Part shown: in pieces, positions 1 through 8,302 of the stretch | Layout of the letters: every line of letters starts with the position of its first letter | How positions within the stretch are numbered: the stretch's first letter is position 1 | Source: Kangsaoukella pontilimi | GTDB lineage: Bacteria; Pseudomonadota; Alphaproteobacteria; Rhodobacterales; Rhodobacteraceae | Direction of reading: 5' to 3' | Length of the DNA: 64,000 nucleotides | Assembly: GCF_009830125.1 (NCBI RefSeq) | Contig: NZ_WUPT01000001.1 | Coordinates: forward strand, 1,116,001 to 1,180,000 | Translations under genes and position numbers: made by a program | The notes under the pieces: model-generated | What the model saw: the letters and a program-made list of their open reading frames with translations, nothing else | The model's database searches: none | Told to the model about the DNA's origin: nothing

Positions 1-535
1 CATCAACGGCGCCAAGGACAGCAACCCCGACGCCTTCGTCGCGTGGTCCTATCCGCCGGACACCTTTGGCCTGACCGAGCAGGCACAGATCGCGGGCCTT
101 GCGCCCAAGGCGTTCTATACCGCCGTCGCCACCGCCTTCCCGGCCTATGCCGGCCGCTTCGGCGCGGCTGCCGAGGGCGTTCTGGGCGCGGGCGGTGTCT
201 ATGCCGACGGCGATCAGTTCAAGGAATACGCCGCACGACACGAGGCCGTCACCGGCGCCAAGCCCGACTTCTGGGCCTCGGCCCCGACTTACGCCACGTT
301 CGAGATCCTGCATCAGGCCATCGAGGGCGCAGGCTCGACCGACAAGGAAGCCGTTGCGGAATACATCGCCAACAACAGCTTCGAGACGGTGATCGGTCCT
401 GTCGACTGGGACGAGAACAACTCGAACGCGAAATACTGGACCGTCGGCCAGTGGCAGGGTGGCGTCTTCAAGGGCGTCGCATCCACAGGCCGCGACGGTG
501 CAGTCGCGGCGATGCCGAAGTCCGGCTGGGAATAA
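1..535 (+). CDS. livK: ABC transporter substrate-binding protein, LivK type (C-terminal part)
   Basis: The frame is open from base 2 to the TAA at 533-535 and gives 177 residues; the start lies before the window. The product would be the periplasmic binding protein that delivers ligand to the LivHMGF permease encoded next. The visible part has the mixed alpha/beta character of the C-terminal half of type I periplasmic binding proteins and ends with a Tyr-Trp-Thr-Val-Gly-Gln-Trp strand. The family assignment leans on the four transporter genes that follow. The ligand cannot be read from this fragment: LivK-like proteins bind branched-chain amino acids, amides, urea or aromatic acids. The aldehyde dehydrogenase at the end of this operon makes an aromatic or aldehyde-generating ligand plausible, but that is inference. 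Confidence 0.85.
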   Translation, partial: INGAKDSNPDAFVAWSYPPDTFGLTEQAQIAGLAPKAFYTAVATAFPAYAGRFGAAAEGVLGAGGVYADGDQFKEYAARHEAVTGAKPDFWASAPTYATFEILHQAIEGAGSTDKEAVAEYIANNSFETVIGPVDWDENNSNAKYWTVGQWQGGVFKGVASTGRDGAVAAMPKSGWE

Positions 536-552
536 GCCCCGCAGCTGAACCC

Positions 553-581
553 GCGCGCCCCGGTCAGATGCCGGGGTGCGC
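553..581 (+). other. Strong intercistronic hairpin between livK and livH
   Basis: GCGCGCCCCGG (553-563) pairs with CCGGGGTGCGC (571-581), 11 bp with one G-U pair and a 7-nt loop. There is no T-run after it, so it looks less like a terminator than like a stability or attenuation element. Such elements often keep binding-protein mRNA more abundant than permease mRNA. Confidence 0.6.
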
Positions 582-608
582 AATCCCGAACACCTGAACG
601 GCGGAACG

Positions 609-1475
609 ATGGACATTCTCTTTACCGGCCTGCTGCTTGGAGGGACCTATGCGCTGATCGCCATGGGCCTGAACCTGCAATACGGCATGGCCCGGATCAT
701 GAACCTCGCCAATGGCGAGTTTCTGGTCGCGGGCGGCTTTGGTGCGTTCTGGTTCTTTACCGCCGGTCAGGTCAGCCCCCTTCTGACGATCTTCATCGTC
801 GCGCCGGTGGCCTTTGCCATCAACTGGCTGATCTATGTCGTCTTTCTGCGCCCACTGGTCAAACGCGCCAAGTCGCGCGGACAGCTTGAGGTCGACGCGA
901 TCCTGACCACCTTCGGTCTGGCCTTCTTTCTGGTCGGGCTGACCCTGGCCTTCTTCGGAGGCGATTATTTCAGCTATTCCTACCTTGCCCGACCCGTCAC
1001 CTTCATCGGCGAGACCTATGCGCTGAACCGTGTTGTCGCCTTCTTCGCCGCCGTGGTGATCTGCGGCGGCCTCTGGCTCTGGCTGACGCGCACGCGGGCG
1101 GGCATGTCGATACGCGCCATCGCGGTTGCGCCCGACAGCGCGCGGCTCGTGGGTATCGACGTGCCGCGCCTCTCGGCGCTGGCCTTCGCCCTCGGTGGAG
1201 CGGTCACGGCGGTGGGCGGCGCGCTGATCTCGACGTTCCTGACCCTCGATGCCTCGACCGGGGTACTCTTCACGCTCAAGGCGCTGATCATCGTGATCAT
1301 GGGCGGCGTGGGCGACGTGCGCGGCACGGTCATCGCGGCGCTGATGCTGGGCATTCTCGAGACCTTCGTGGCAACGCTGATCGACCCCGGCCTGACGCTC
1401 GCCGCCGCCTATCTGCTCTTCGTCGCGATACTTCTCTTCCGTCCGCAGGGACTGTTCGGGAGGCGGCAGGCATGA
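609..1475 (+). CDS. livH: Branched-chain amino acid type ABC transporter permease LivH
   Basis: 288 residues, an inner-membrane permease subunit of a LivHMGF importer. It is very hydrophobic with about eight membrane segments, carries the cytoplasmic loop pattern KALIIVIMGGVGDVRGT near residue 225, and has the usual family ending RPQGLFGR. A longer reading from 576 would start inside the livK-livH hairpin; ATG 609 is preferred because MDILFTGLLLGGTYAL is the normal LivH N-terminus. The TGA overlaps the livM ATG (ATGA), which implies coupled translation. Substrate unknown. Confidence 0.93.
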   Translation: MDILFTGLLLGGTYALIAMGLNLQYGMARIMNLANGEFLVAGGFGAFWFFTAGQVSPLLTIFIVAPVAFAINWLIYVVFLRPLVKRAKSRGQLEVDAILTTFGLAFFLVGLTLAFFGGDYFSYSYLARPVTFIGETYALNRVVAFFAAVVICGGLWLWLTRTRAGMSIRAIAVAPDSARLVGIDVPRLSALAFALGGAVTAVGGALISTFLTLDASTGVLFTLKALIIVIMGGVGDVRGTVIAALMLGILETFVATLIDPGLTLAAAYLLFVAILLFRPQGLFGRRQA

Positions 1476-2407
1476 TGACCACGACCGAATACCGCAACCT
1501 CGCCATCGGTGCCGCCCTGTTCATCCTCGCGGCCTGCCTGCCCTTCGTCGGCGGCGCCTATCTGCTGACCATCGGCGTGACCATCGCGATGTACACGGTC
1601 CTCGCCACAAGCTGGGCGCTGTTCTCGGGACCCACCCATTACATCTCGCTCGCCACGGCCGCGTTCTTCGGCCTTGGCACCTACACGACCGGCCTTGGCT
1701 TCGAGCACCTGGATTACTGGCTTCTGGTCCCCCTTGCCGCGATCCTCGGCGCCGCCCTTGCGGCCATTGTGGGCGTCGCGACGTTGCGGCTGTCGGGCGT
1801 CTATTTCGTGATCTTCACGCTCGGCCTTGCCGAACTCATCCGGCAACTGGTCACCTGGGGGCAGAACGTCTCGGGTCAGAAGGGTCTCTATGTTCTGACG
1901 GACCTGACCGAAGTGCATATCTACTGGCAGCTTCTGGTCCTTGCGGCGCTCGTCTACCTGACCGGCTGGCTGATCGGGCGGTCGCGCCTTGGCTTTGCGC
2001 TGAGGATCATCGGGGATGACGAAGAGGTCGCGCGCCACTCCGGCATCAACACCGCCCGCGCCAAGGTTCTTCTGTTCATGGTCTCGGGCGCCGCTGCCGC
2101 CGCCACCGGCGCGATCCTCGCCCCGCGGTATATCTATATCGAGCCCGCGCTCGCCTTCACGCCGATGCTGTCCTTCCAGGTGGTGATCATGGCGCTTCTG
2201 GGCGGCACCGGGCGGCTTTGGGGGCCGGTTGTCGGCGTCATCCCCTTCACCTTCCTCTGGGAGGCGATCTCGGCCAGTTTCCCGAACCAGACCACGCTGC
2301 TTCTAGGTCTCTGCTTCCTTGCCATCGTCTTCATTCTTCCCAAGGGCTTCGTCGGCCTTCTGACCACGATCCGGACCCGGATGAACGCACGGGAGGCCTT
2401 CTCATGA
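1472..2407 (+). CDS. livM: Branched-chain amino acid type ABC transporter permease LivM
   Basis: 311 residues, second membrane subunit of the importer. It shows the LivM hallmarks: repeated hydrophobic segments and a GGTGRLWGPVVG loop near residue 245. A GGGAGG Shine-Dalgarno at about 1459-1464 precedes the double ATG at 1472/1475; I take the first, which overlaps the livH stop. The 3' end overlaps the livG start by 4 nt. LivM normally forms a heterodimer with LivH, with LivG and LivF bound on the cytoplasmic side. Confidence 0.93.
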   Translation: MMTTTEYRNLAIGAALFILAACLPFVGGAYLLTIGVTIAMYTVLATSWALFSGPTHYISLATAAFFGLGTYTTGLGFEHLDYWLLVPLAAILGAALAAIVGVATLRLSGVYFVIFTLGLAELIRQLVTWGQNVSGQKGLYVLTDLTEVHIYWQLLVLAALVYLTGWLIGRSRLGFALRIIGDDEEVARHSGINTARAKVLLFMVSGAAAAATGAILAPRYIYIEPALAFTPMLSFQVVIMALLGGTGRLWGPVVGVIPFTFLWEAISASFPNQTTLLLGLCFLAIVFILPKGFVGLLTTIRTRMNAREAFS

Positions 2408-3141
2408 GAGCGGACGCCCCTGTCCTGTCGCTTCGCGGGGCGACCAAGCGGTTCGGCGGCCTTGTCGCCGTCAACGAGATCGACTTCGACGTGGCCGAGC
2501 ACGAGGTCATGGGCCTGATCGGACCCAACGGGTCGGGCAAGTCCACCACGCTGAACCTGATCTCGGGCGCTTTGAAGCCTACATCGGGCACGATCTCGCT
2601 TCGCGGCACACCCATCGGGCACTTGTCCGCGCAGGAGATCGCCAGACGCGGCATCTCGCGCACCTTTCAGCTTGTGCGCCTTCTGCCGTCTATGACGGTC
2701 CTCGACAACGTCCGGGCCGGGGCCGTCTTCGGACACCGCCGCCGCTGGGGCGCCGAGGCGGATGCCCATGCGATGAAGATGCTGGAACTCGTGGGCCTCG
2801 CCCGGCGCGCACATGCCCATGTCGGCCAGCTTACCTATATCGACACCAAGCGCGTGGAACTGGCGCGGACGCTGGCCTCCGATCCCAAGGTTCTTCTGCT
2901 GGACGAATGGCTGGCGGGTCTCAACCCGACCGAACTGACCGAAGGGATCGCGCTGATCCGGCGGCTTCGCGAGGAAGGCCGGACCATCATCCTCGTCGAA
3001 CATGTGATGGATGCCATACGCTCGCTCTGCGACCGCTGCGTGGTCATGTCCTCGGGGACCAAGATCGCCGAAGGCACCCCGACCGAAGTGCTGTCGGACC
3101 CGGAGGTCATCCGCGCCTATCTGGGGGACGACGATGCTTGA
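2404..3141 (+). CDS. livG: ABC transporter ATP-binding protein LivG
   Basis: 245 residues. Walker A GPNGSGKST is at residues 40-48, Walker B is VLLLDEWLAGLNP, and the switch His lies in ILVEHVMD. The ABC signature is unusual: where LSGGQ is expected the protein reads LTYIDTKRVELARTL. This variant is seen in some LivG-like subunits of non-amino-acid importers, as far as I recall, and suggests an asymmetric ATPase pair in which LivF carries the canonical signature. The frame is open upstream to 2218, but ATG 2404 fits the family and overlaps the livM stop (ATGA). Confidence 0.92.
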   Translation: MRADAPVLSLRGATKRFGGLVAVNEIDFDVAEHEVMGLIGPNGSGKSTTLNLISGALKPTSGTISLRGTPIGHLSAQEIARRGISRTFQLVRLLPSMTVLDNVRAGAVFGHRRRWGAEADAHAMKMLELVGLARRAHAHVGQLTYIDTKRVELARTLASDPKVLLLDEWLAGLNPTELTEGIALIRRLREEGRTIILVEHVMDAIRSLCDRCVVMSSGTKIAEGTPTEVLSDPEVIRAYLGDDDA

Positions 3142-4381
3142 GGTTCGGGATCTCTCCGTCTCATACGGCAAGCACCGTGCGCTCGATGGTGCGTCGCTGA
3201 AAACCGGCCGGGGTGAGATCGTCGTGATCCTTGGCGCGAACGGCGCGGGGAAAACCACGCTCCTGAAGGCCATGTGCGGAATATGCGAGGGCCGCGTCGG
3301 CGGTTCGGTGCAGATGGGCGGCGAAGAGCTTCTGGGCCTCGCTCCCGACCGGATCGTCGAGACCGGCATCGCTCTTGTTCCAGAAGGCCGGGGCGTCTTC
3401 GGTGATCTGACCGTCGAGGAAAACCTGACACTTGGCGCCTATGCGAAACGGGCGCGGGACGAGGAAGCGGGCAATCTGGAACGCGTCCTGACCCTGTTTC
3501 CGAAGCTGGGCGAGCGCCGCCGCCAGACCGTCCGCACCATGTCGGGCGGCGAACAGCAGATGGTCGCGATCGGACGCGCGATGATGTCGAACCCGCAGGT
3601 TCTGGCGCTTGACGAGCCGTCGCTCGGCCTGTCGCCGCTTCTCTGCAAGGAACTGTTCCAGAGCCTCGCGGCCGTCCGCAAGGCGGGTCTGGGTATCCTC
3701 CTAGTCGAGCAGAATGCCAAGCAGAGCCTTGCCATCGCGGATCGCGGATACCTTTTGGAGAACGGAGAGATCGTGCACGAGGACAGCGCCGAAAAACTGG
3801 CGAGCGACCCGGCGGTGCAGAAAGCCTACCTCGGTGCCGCCGCCGGTGCCGCCGCGCCGAAAGCCGCCGCAGCATCGACCAAACCCGTGCCGCCCCGCGC
3901 GCCGACACCTGCCGCCGCGCCGCGCCCGGCGGCGGGCCCGTCACCCTCGGACATTGCAGCGGCGGCACTCAAGGGCGTCGGCGCAGCGCCCCGTCCAGCG
4001 CCCGCGCCCAAACCAGCGGCGGCGCCCGCCCCCGCCACGACGCCCGTCCCGCAGGCCGCGCCGACGCCGCGCCCTGCCCCGACACCAGCGCCCAGCGGTT
4101 CGGCCCCCGATCTCAGCGCCCTTGTCTCCCGCGCCGCCGCGATGTCCTCGCGCCGGCCGGCCCAGGGGGCGAATGGCGGCGCGCAGTCCCGCCTGCCCAC
4201 TCGGCCCGCAACGCCGGCACCACCCGCGCCGCCACCGAGACCGGCCCTGCCCGAGATGCCCCGGCCCGACGCCGGGTCTTCTGCCGACCGGCTCAAGGCC
4301 GCGCTCGAAGAAATAGAAGCCGCCGCCCGCAGGGCGGAAACCTATCGCCCCGCGCCCCATACGCGCGACACGAGGAGATGA
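3134..4381 (+). CDS. livF: ABC transporter ATP-binding protein LivF with long Pro/Ala-rich C-terminal tail
   Basis: 415 residues. Residues 1-234 are a normal LivF: Walker A GANGAGKTT at 34-42, signature MSGGEQQMVAIGRAM, Walker B VLALDEPSLGLSP, and the usual end QKAYLG at 229-234. Residues 235-415 are an extra low-complexity segment made mostly of Ala and Pro with scattered Lys and Arg, finishing with a short charged, helix-like stretch (DRLKAALEEIEAAARR). LivF proteins normally stop near residue 235, so the tail nearly doubles the length. The frame stays open with no frameshift signature and the next gene starts 3 nt after the stop, so the tail appears to be a real part of the protein. It may be a flexible linker ending in a docking helix; function unknown. 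The start overlaps the livG end by 8 nt. Confidence 0.9.
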   Translation: MLEVRDLSVSYGKHRALDGASLKTGRGEIVVILGANGAGKTTLLKAMCGICEGRVGGSVQMGGEELLGLAPDRIVETGIALVPEGRGVFGDLTVEENLTLGAYAKRARDEEAGNLERVLTLFPKLGERRRQTVRTMSGGEQQMVAIGRAMMSNPQVLALDEPSLGLSPLLCKELFQSLAAVRKAGLGILLVEQNAKQSLAIADRGYLLENGEIVHEDSAEKLASDPAVQKAYLGAAAGAAAPKAAAASTKPVPPRAPTPAAAPRPAAGPSPSDIAAAALKGVGAAPRPAPAPKPAAAPAPATTPVPQAAPTPRPAPTPAPSGSAPDLSALVSRAAAMSSRRPAQGANGGAQSRLPTRPATPAPPAPPPRPALPEMPRPDAGSSADRLKAALEEIEAAARRAETYRPAPHTRDTRR

Positions 4382-4384
4382 CAT

Positions 4385-5860
4385 ATGCTTGACGGCGCCA
4401 ACGCTTCGCCCGCGATCCGCGGCAATTACATCGGGGGCCAGTGGGTTCCCACCGCCCGCACTTTCGAGGATCTGAACCCGTCCGACAATTCGGTCTATGC
4501 CCGCGCGCCGGACGGCACGCGCGAGGACATGACCCGCGCCATCGAGGCCGCGCAGGAGGCCTTCCGCGACTGGGCTGCCCGCCCCTTCGACGAACGTGCC
4601 CGCTTCCTCTTGAAAATCGCGGATATCTGGGAGGCGCGTCAGGACGAGTTCATCCGTGCCGTCGTGGCCGAAGGCGGCGGGTTCTACGGCAAGGGCGTCT
4701 TCGAGGCGGGCTTCGTGTCGGGCATCTTCCGCACCTCCGCCGCGCTCTGCTATCAGAACGTGGGCGAGGTGCTGCCGTCGCACTACGGCAAGGTGTCGAT
4801 GGCGCAGCGCTTCCCGCTCGGTGTCGTCAGCGTCATCAGCCCGTGGAACATGCCCGGCATCCTGACCTCGCGGGGCTATGCGGCAGCGCTCGCCGCGGGC
4901 AACACCGTGGTCCTGAAACCTTCTGAAGACACGCCCTATTCCGGCGGCCTCTACCACGCGGAGATCCTCGAAGAGGCGGGCATCCCGCCCGGCGTCTTCA
5001 ATGTCGTCACCTGCTCGCGCGAGAACGTGAGCGAGGTGGGCGACGAGATGATCGAGCACCCCTATGTCAAGGCGATCTCGTTTACCGGGTCCACCGCCGT
5101 GGGGCGCCACATCGCAGCCAAGGCGGGCGCACATCTGAAGAAGGCGTGCGTGGAACTGGGCGGCAAGGACTCGATGATCGTGCTCGAGGACGCCGATCTC
5201 GACAAAGCGGCGCGCGCCGCGAATTTCGGGTCTTTCATGCATCAGGGTCAGGTCTGCATGTCGACGGAAAAACTGCTCCTCCACGAGAGCATCTATCAGC
5301 CCTTCATGGAGAAATTCCTCGCCCGTGCCGCCAAGCTGAAGACCGGGCCGACCCATGACAAGAGCGTCACCATCGGCCCGCTCGTCAACACCCGTCAGGC
5401 CGTGCGCGTGAAAGCGCTGATCGACGACGCCGTCGAGAAAGGTGCCCGCGTGGAACTGGGCGGCAATGCCTGGGACAATTTCGTCGAGCCGACGGTGCTC
5501 AGCCATGTCGATCCGACCATGAACATCTGGCACGACGAGACCTTCGGCCCGGTCGTGATCGTCGCCCCTTTCCGGACCGAGGAAGAGGCCATCGCGCTGA
5601 ACAACGATACCGAATACGGCCTGACCGCCGCAGTCTGGACCGAGGACGAGGCCCGCGCGCTCAGAATGGCGGGCGATCTCGAGACCGGCATGGTCCACGT
5701 CAACTGCCAGAACATCAACGACGAACCGCACGTGCCCTTCGGGGGCGTCAAGGCGTCGGGCGTCGGGCGGTATGGCGGGCGCTGGTCGCTCGACGCTTTC
5801 ACCGAACTTCGCTGGATCACGCTCGATCGCGGCGGACGGCATTTCCCGCCCGTTTTCTGA
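4385..5860 (+). CDS. NAD(P)-dependent aldehyde dehydrogenase, aromatic-aldehyde type
   Basis: 491 residues, full-length ALDH superfamily enzyme that oxidises an aldehyde to its acid. The catalytic Cys291 lies in GQVCMST and the general base Glu257 in VELGGKD; SFTGSTAVGR forms part of the cofactor site. The overall pattern (QRFPLGVVSVISPWN, and MSTEKLLL after the Cys) recalls benzaldehyde/vanillin/salicylaldehyde dehydrogenases rather than betaine-aldehyde enzymes; that subfamily call is from memory. It starts 3 nt after livF with GAGGAGATG as ribosome site, so it is co-transcribed with the importer. This suggests that the imported compound yields an aldehyde during breakdown. Confidence 0.87.
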   Translation: MLDGANASPAIRGNYIGGQWVPTARTFEDLNPSDNSVYARAPDGTREDMTRAIEAAQEAFRDWAARPFDERARFLLKIADIWEARQDEFIRAVVAEGGGFYGKGVFEAGFVSGIFRTSAALCYQNVGEVLPSHYGKVSMAQRFPLGVVSVISPWNMPGILTSRGYAAALAAGNTVVLKPSEDTPYSGGLYHAEILEEAGIPPGVFNVVTCSRENVSEVGDEMIEHPYVKAISFTGSTAVGRHIAAKAGAHLKKACVELGGKDSMIVLEDADLDKAARAANFGSFMHQGQVCMSTEKLLLHESIYQPFMEKFLARAAKLKTGPTHDKSVTIGPLVNTRQAVRVKALIDDAVEKGARVELGGNAWDNFVEPTVLSHVDPTMNIWHDETFGPVVIVAPFRTEEEAIALNNDTEYGLTAAVWTEDEARALRMAGDLETGMVHVNCQNINDEPHVPFGGVKASGVGRYGGRWSLDAFTELRWITLDRGGRHFPPVF

Positions 5861-5884
5861 TCTCGGGCAAAGGAGGACACTGAC

Positions 5885-7447
5885 ATGGGTGCCATGGGTT
5901 GGATCATTCTGTTGCTGGTCATCGCGGCCATCGTCATCGCGGTGGCGGCGTGGTTCTATGAACGCGCCACGAACGAGGTCAGCCTCGTCCGGACCGGCGT
6001 CGGCGGCCGGAAGGTCATCATCGACGGCGGCACGCTGGCCGTGCCGTTCTTCCACGAGATCAGCCGGGTCAACATGCAGACCATTCGCATGGATGTGAGC
6101 CGGGTTGGCGAGAATTCACTGATCACCAAGGACCGTATGCGGATCGACGTGGGCGCGGAATTCTACGCCTCGGTCATTCCCGAGGCCGACGCGATCACCC
6201 GCGCGGCGCAGACCCTTGGCAAGCGCACGTTCCAGCCCGACCAGCTCAAGTCGCTGATCGACGGTATGATGGTGGACGCGCTCCGTGCCGTGGCCGCGCA
6301 GATGACCATGGACGAACTCCATGAGAACCGCTCGGGCTTTGTCCGCGAGGTGCGCGAGGCGCTGACCGATACCCTGGCGAAATACGGGCTTGAGCTGGAC
6401 AGCGTCTCGCTGACCGCGCTCGACCAGACGCCGTTTTCATCGCTCGACGAGAACAACGCGTTCAACGCGGTGGGTATGCGCAAGCTGGCCGAGGTCATCG
6501 CGAAATCGAAGAAGGAGCGCGCCGAAATTCAGGCCGAATCCGAAGTGGCCGTGCGCCGTGCAGAGGTGGCCGCAAGCCAGCGAAAGCTGGAAATCGGTCT
6601 GGAAGAGCGCCGCGCCGAGATCGCCCAGACCCAGGAGATCGAGACGCTTCTCGCCGCGCAACTGACCGAGGTCGCCCGCCGCAAGGCCGAGGCCGAGCGC
6701 GAGGCCGCGCAGGCCCGCATTCGCATGGAGCAGGAAATTCAGTCCGCCAGCATCGCCCGCGAACTGACGATCCGCGAGGCCGAGATCGCTCAGCTGCGCG
6801 CGCTGGAAATCGCGGAGCAGGAAAAAGAGATCCTGACCGCCGCCAAGAGCCAAGAACAGAGCAAGGCCAAGGCCGATGCCACGAACGCGCGTGCCATCCT
6901 GATCGACGCAGAAGAAGACCTCCGCACCCGCAAGGAACTGGCCGATGCCGAGCGCAAGAAGCAGATCGCGCTGATCTCGGCGCGTCAGGACGCCGAGGCC
7001 AATGCCGAGCGCGCCCGCATCTCGGCGGCTGCCGATCAGGAGGTCGCAAAGGTCAAAGGCGTCATCCGGCGCGAGGAAGCGGCCTCGATGAAGGTCTACC
7101 GTCTGGCCGAGGCCGAAGCCGAAGCCGCCCGCATCAACGCCGAGAACGCCCGATCCGAGGCGCTCATGGCGATGGAGATGGAAAAGGCGCGGCTGGAGGC
7201 CATGCCGCAGATTGTGCGCGAAATGGTCAAGCCCGCGGAGAAGATCAAGGGCATCAACATCAACCACGTCACGGGGCTCGACCGCGCGGCGGGCGGCGGC
7301 GGGAACGGCTCGCCGGTCGGTCAGACCATCGACTCGATCCTCGATATGGCGGTGGCCCTGCCCGCGATGAAGAAGATCGGGGACAGTATCGGTGTGAACC
7401 TCGACGGTGTGCTGCCCGAGGATGGCAAATCCGGAAAGAAGGGCTGA
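5885..7447 (+). CDS. Flotillin-like SPFH/band-7 membrane protein (YqiK type)
   Basis: 520 residues. One membrane helix at about residues 5-25 is followed by an SPFH/band-7 domain to about residue 210, then a very long Glu/Ala/Arg-rich coiled coil (about 170-430), then a short Gly-rich C-terminus. This is the architecture of bacterial flotillins, which oligomerise on the inner membrane and organise membrane microdomains. An AAAGGAGG site just ahead of ATG 5885 supports the start. It lies 24 nt after the aldehyde dehydrogenase and is the last gene of the liv operon. YqiK-type flotillins often pair with an NfeD-like gene; none is visible here. Confidence 0.88.
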   Translation: MGAMGWIILLLVIAAIVIAVAAWFYERATNEVSLVRTGVGGRKVIIDGGTLAVPFFHEISRVNMQTIRMDVSRVGENSLITKDRMRIDVGAEFYASVIPEADAITRAAQTLGKRTFQPDQLKSLIDGMMVDALRAVAAQMTMDELHENRSGFVREVREALTDTLAKYGLELDSVSLTALDQTPFSSLDENNAFNAVGMRKLAEVIAKSKKERAEIQAESEVAVRRAEVAASQRKLEIGLEERRAEIAQTQEIETLLAAQLTEVARRKAEAEREAAQARIRMEQEIQSASIARELTIREAEIAQLRALEIAEQEKEILTAAKSQEQSKAKADATNARAILIDAEEDLRTRKELADAERKKQIALISARQDAEANAERARISAAADQEVAKVKGVIRREEAASMKVYRLAEAEAEAARINAENARSEALMAMEMEKARLEAMPQIVREMVKPAEKIKGININHVTGLDRAAGGGGNGSPVGQTIDSILDMAVALPAMKKIGDSIGVNLDGVLPEDGKSGKKG

Positions 7448-7464
7448 GGCGACACGCGCCTCAG
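7444..7464. terminator. Bidirectional terminator shared by convergent genes
   Basis: CTGAGGCG (7444-7451) and CGCCTCAG (7457-7464) form a perfect 8-bp stem with loop ACACG. The stop codon of the flotillin gene (7445-7447) and that of the nitroreductase gene (7461-7463, minus strand) both lie in the stem arms. A short T-rich stretch follows on the plus side. It is well placed to stop transcription from both directions. Confidence 0.65.
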
Positions 7465-8261
7465 TCGATTTTCGACGCGTCCTTGTACATGACGCGGTGA
7501 CGGCGCGTCTTGATCCATTCGGCAAGCTCGTCGTCCGTCATGAAATGCTTGGGGTTGTAGCCGTCCCAATGCAGGATCTCTTCCTGCGGACGGCGCCAGC
7601 GTTTGTAGGGCTTCGACGCCGCCGGGCCAAACAGCATGATGTCGAGCACCGAGATCTCGTCGGGAATGCCCAGAAGCGGGCGCATGGCCTCCTGCGCCTC
7701 TTCCTGACCGATCGCCGTCACCCACCAGACGTTATAGCCAAGCGCCGCCGCCGCCAGATGCGCCGACATTGTGGCGGCCGCCACCGATTGCAGCAGGATG
7801 CGCTCGGCATTCTCGTGATACATGCGGTCAAGGTCGGAGCCGTCGTTCAGGACCGGGAACGCATTGGTCCAGCGCATGTCGGAACAGACCACGATGAACC
7901 CCGGCGCCGTCGCCAGCCCCCGGTAATCCGGCGTCGGGAACTTCATCTTGGCCTTGGCGCGAAACCGCTGCTCGGCCACGAAGTAATCCGCGATCTTCTG
8001 CTTCAACTCCGCATCCCGGATGGCGATGAACTGCCAGGGCTGTGCGTTGGCACCGGACGGCCCGTGCCGCGCGGCTTCGATGATCATCTCGTAGTGCTCT
8101 TCGGGCACCACGTAGTCGGGATCGAACTTGCGGACGGTTACCCGGTTGCGGATCACCTGCATCAGCGCGTCATAGCGCGACGTGTCCCCGATCTCGGGCA
8201 GATCGACCTCGGCCTCTGCGGCGTCGAGATCAACGGCGGGTGTGGTCTCAGTCTCGGTCAT
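7461..8261 (-). CDS. Nitroreductase family protein
   Basis: 266 residues, FMN-dependent nitroreductase fold. VTVRKFDPDYVVPEEH and HGPSGANAQPWQF near residues 41-77 match the flavin-binding N-terminal signature, and a Gly/Trp-rich segment (GYNVWWVTAIG) forms the other half of the site. The acidic first 25 residues and a roughly 40-residue Trp/Arg/Lys-rich C-terminal extension make it longer than minimal family members (about 200). The real substrate may be a nitro compound, a quinone, or an activated ring. It is the last gene of a three-gene minus-strand unit with the TSUP permease and the TPP enzyme upstream. Confidence 0.85.
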   Translation of the reverse strand: MTETETTPAVDLDAAEAEVDLPEIGDTSRYDALMQVIRNRVTVRKFDPDYVVPEEHYEMIIEAARHGPSGANAQPWQFIAIRDAELKQKIADYFVAEQRFRAKAKMKFPTPDYRGLATAPGFIVVCSDMRWTNAFPVLNDGSDLDRMYHENAERILLQSVAAATMSAHLAAAALGYNVWWVTAIGQEEAQEAMRPLLGIPDEISVLDIMLFGPAASKPYKRWRRPQEEILHWDGYNPKHFMTDDELAEWIKTRRHRVMYKDASKID

Positions 8262-8302
8262 GCGTCCCCCTCCCCTTGGATGCGTGTCGAAAACCTATTC
8301 TA

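Noticed and set aside
3941-6055. Long minus-strand open frame (704 codons) opposite livF/ALDH/flotillin
   Set aside because: High-GC antisense shadow: low-complexity Arg/Gly/Ala/Asp composition, no domain, and three well-supported plus-strand genes cover it.
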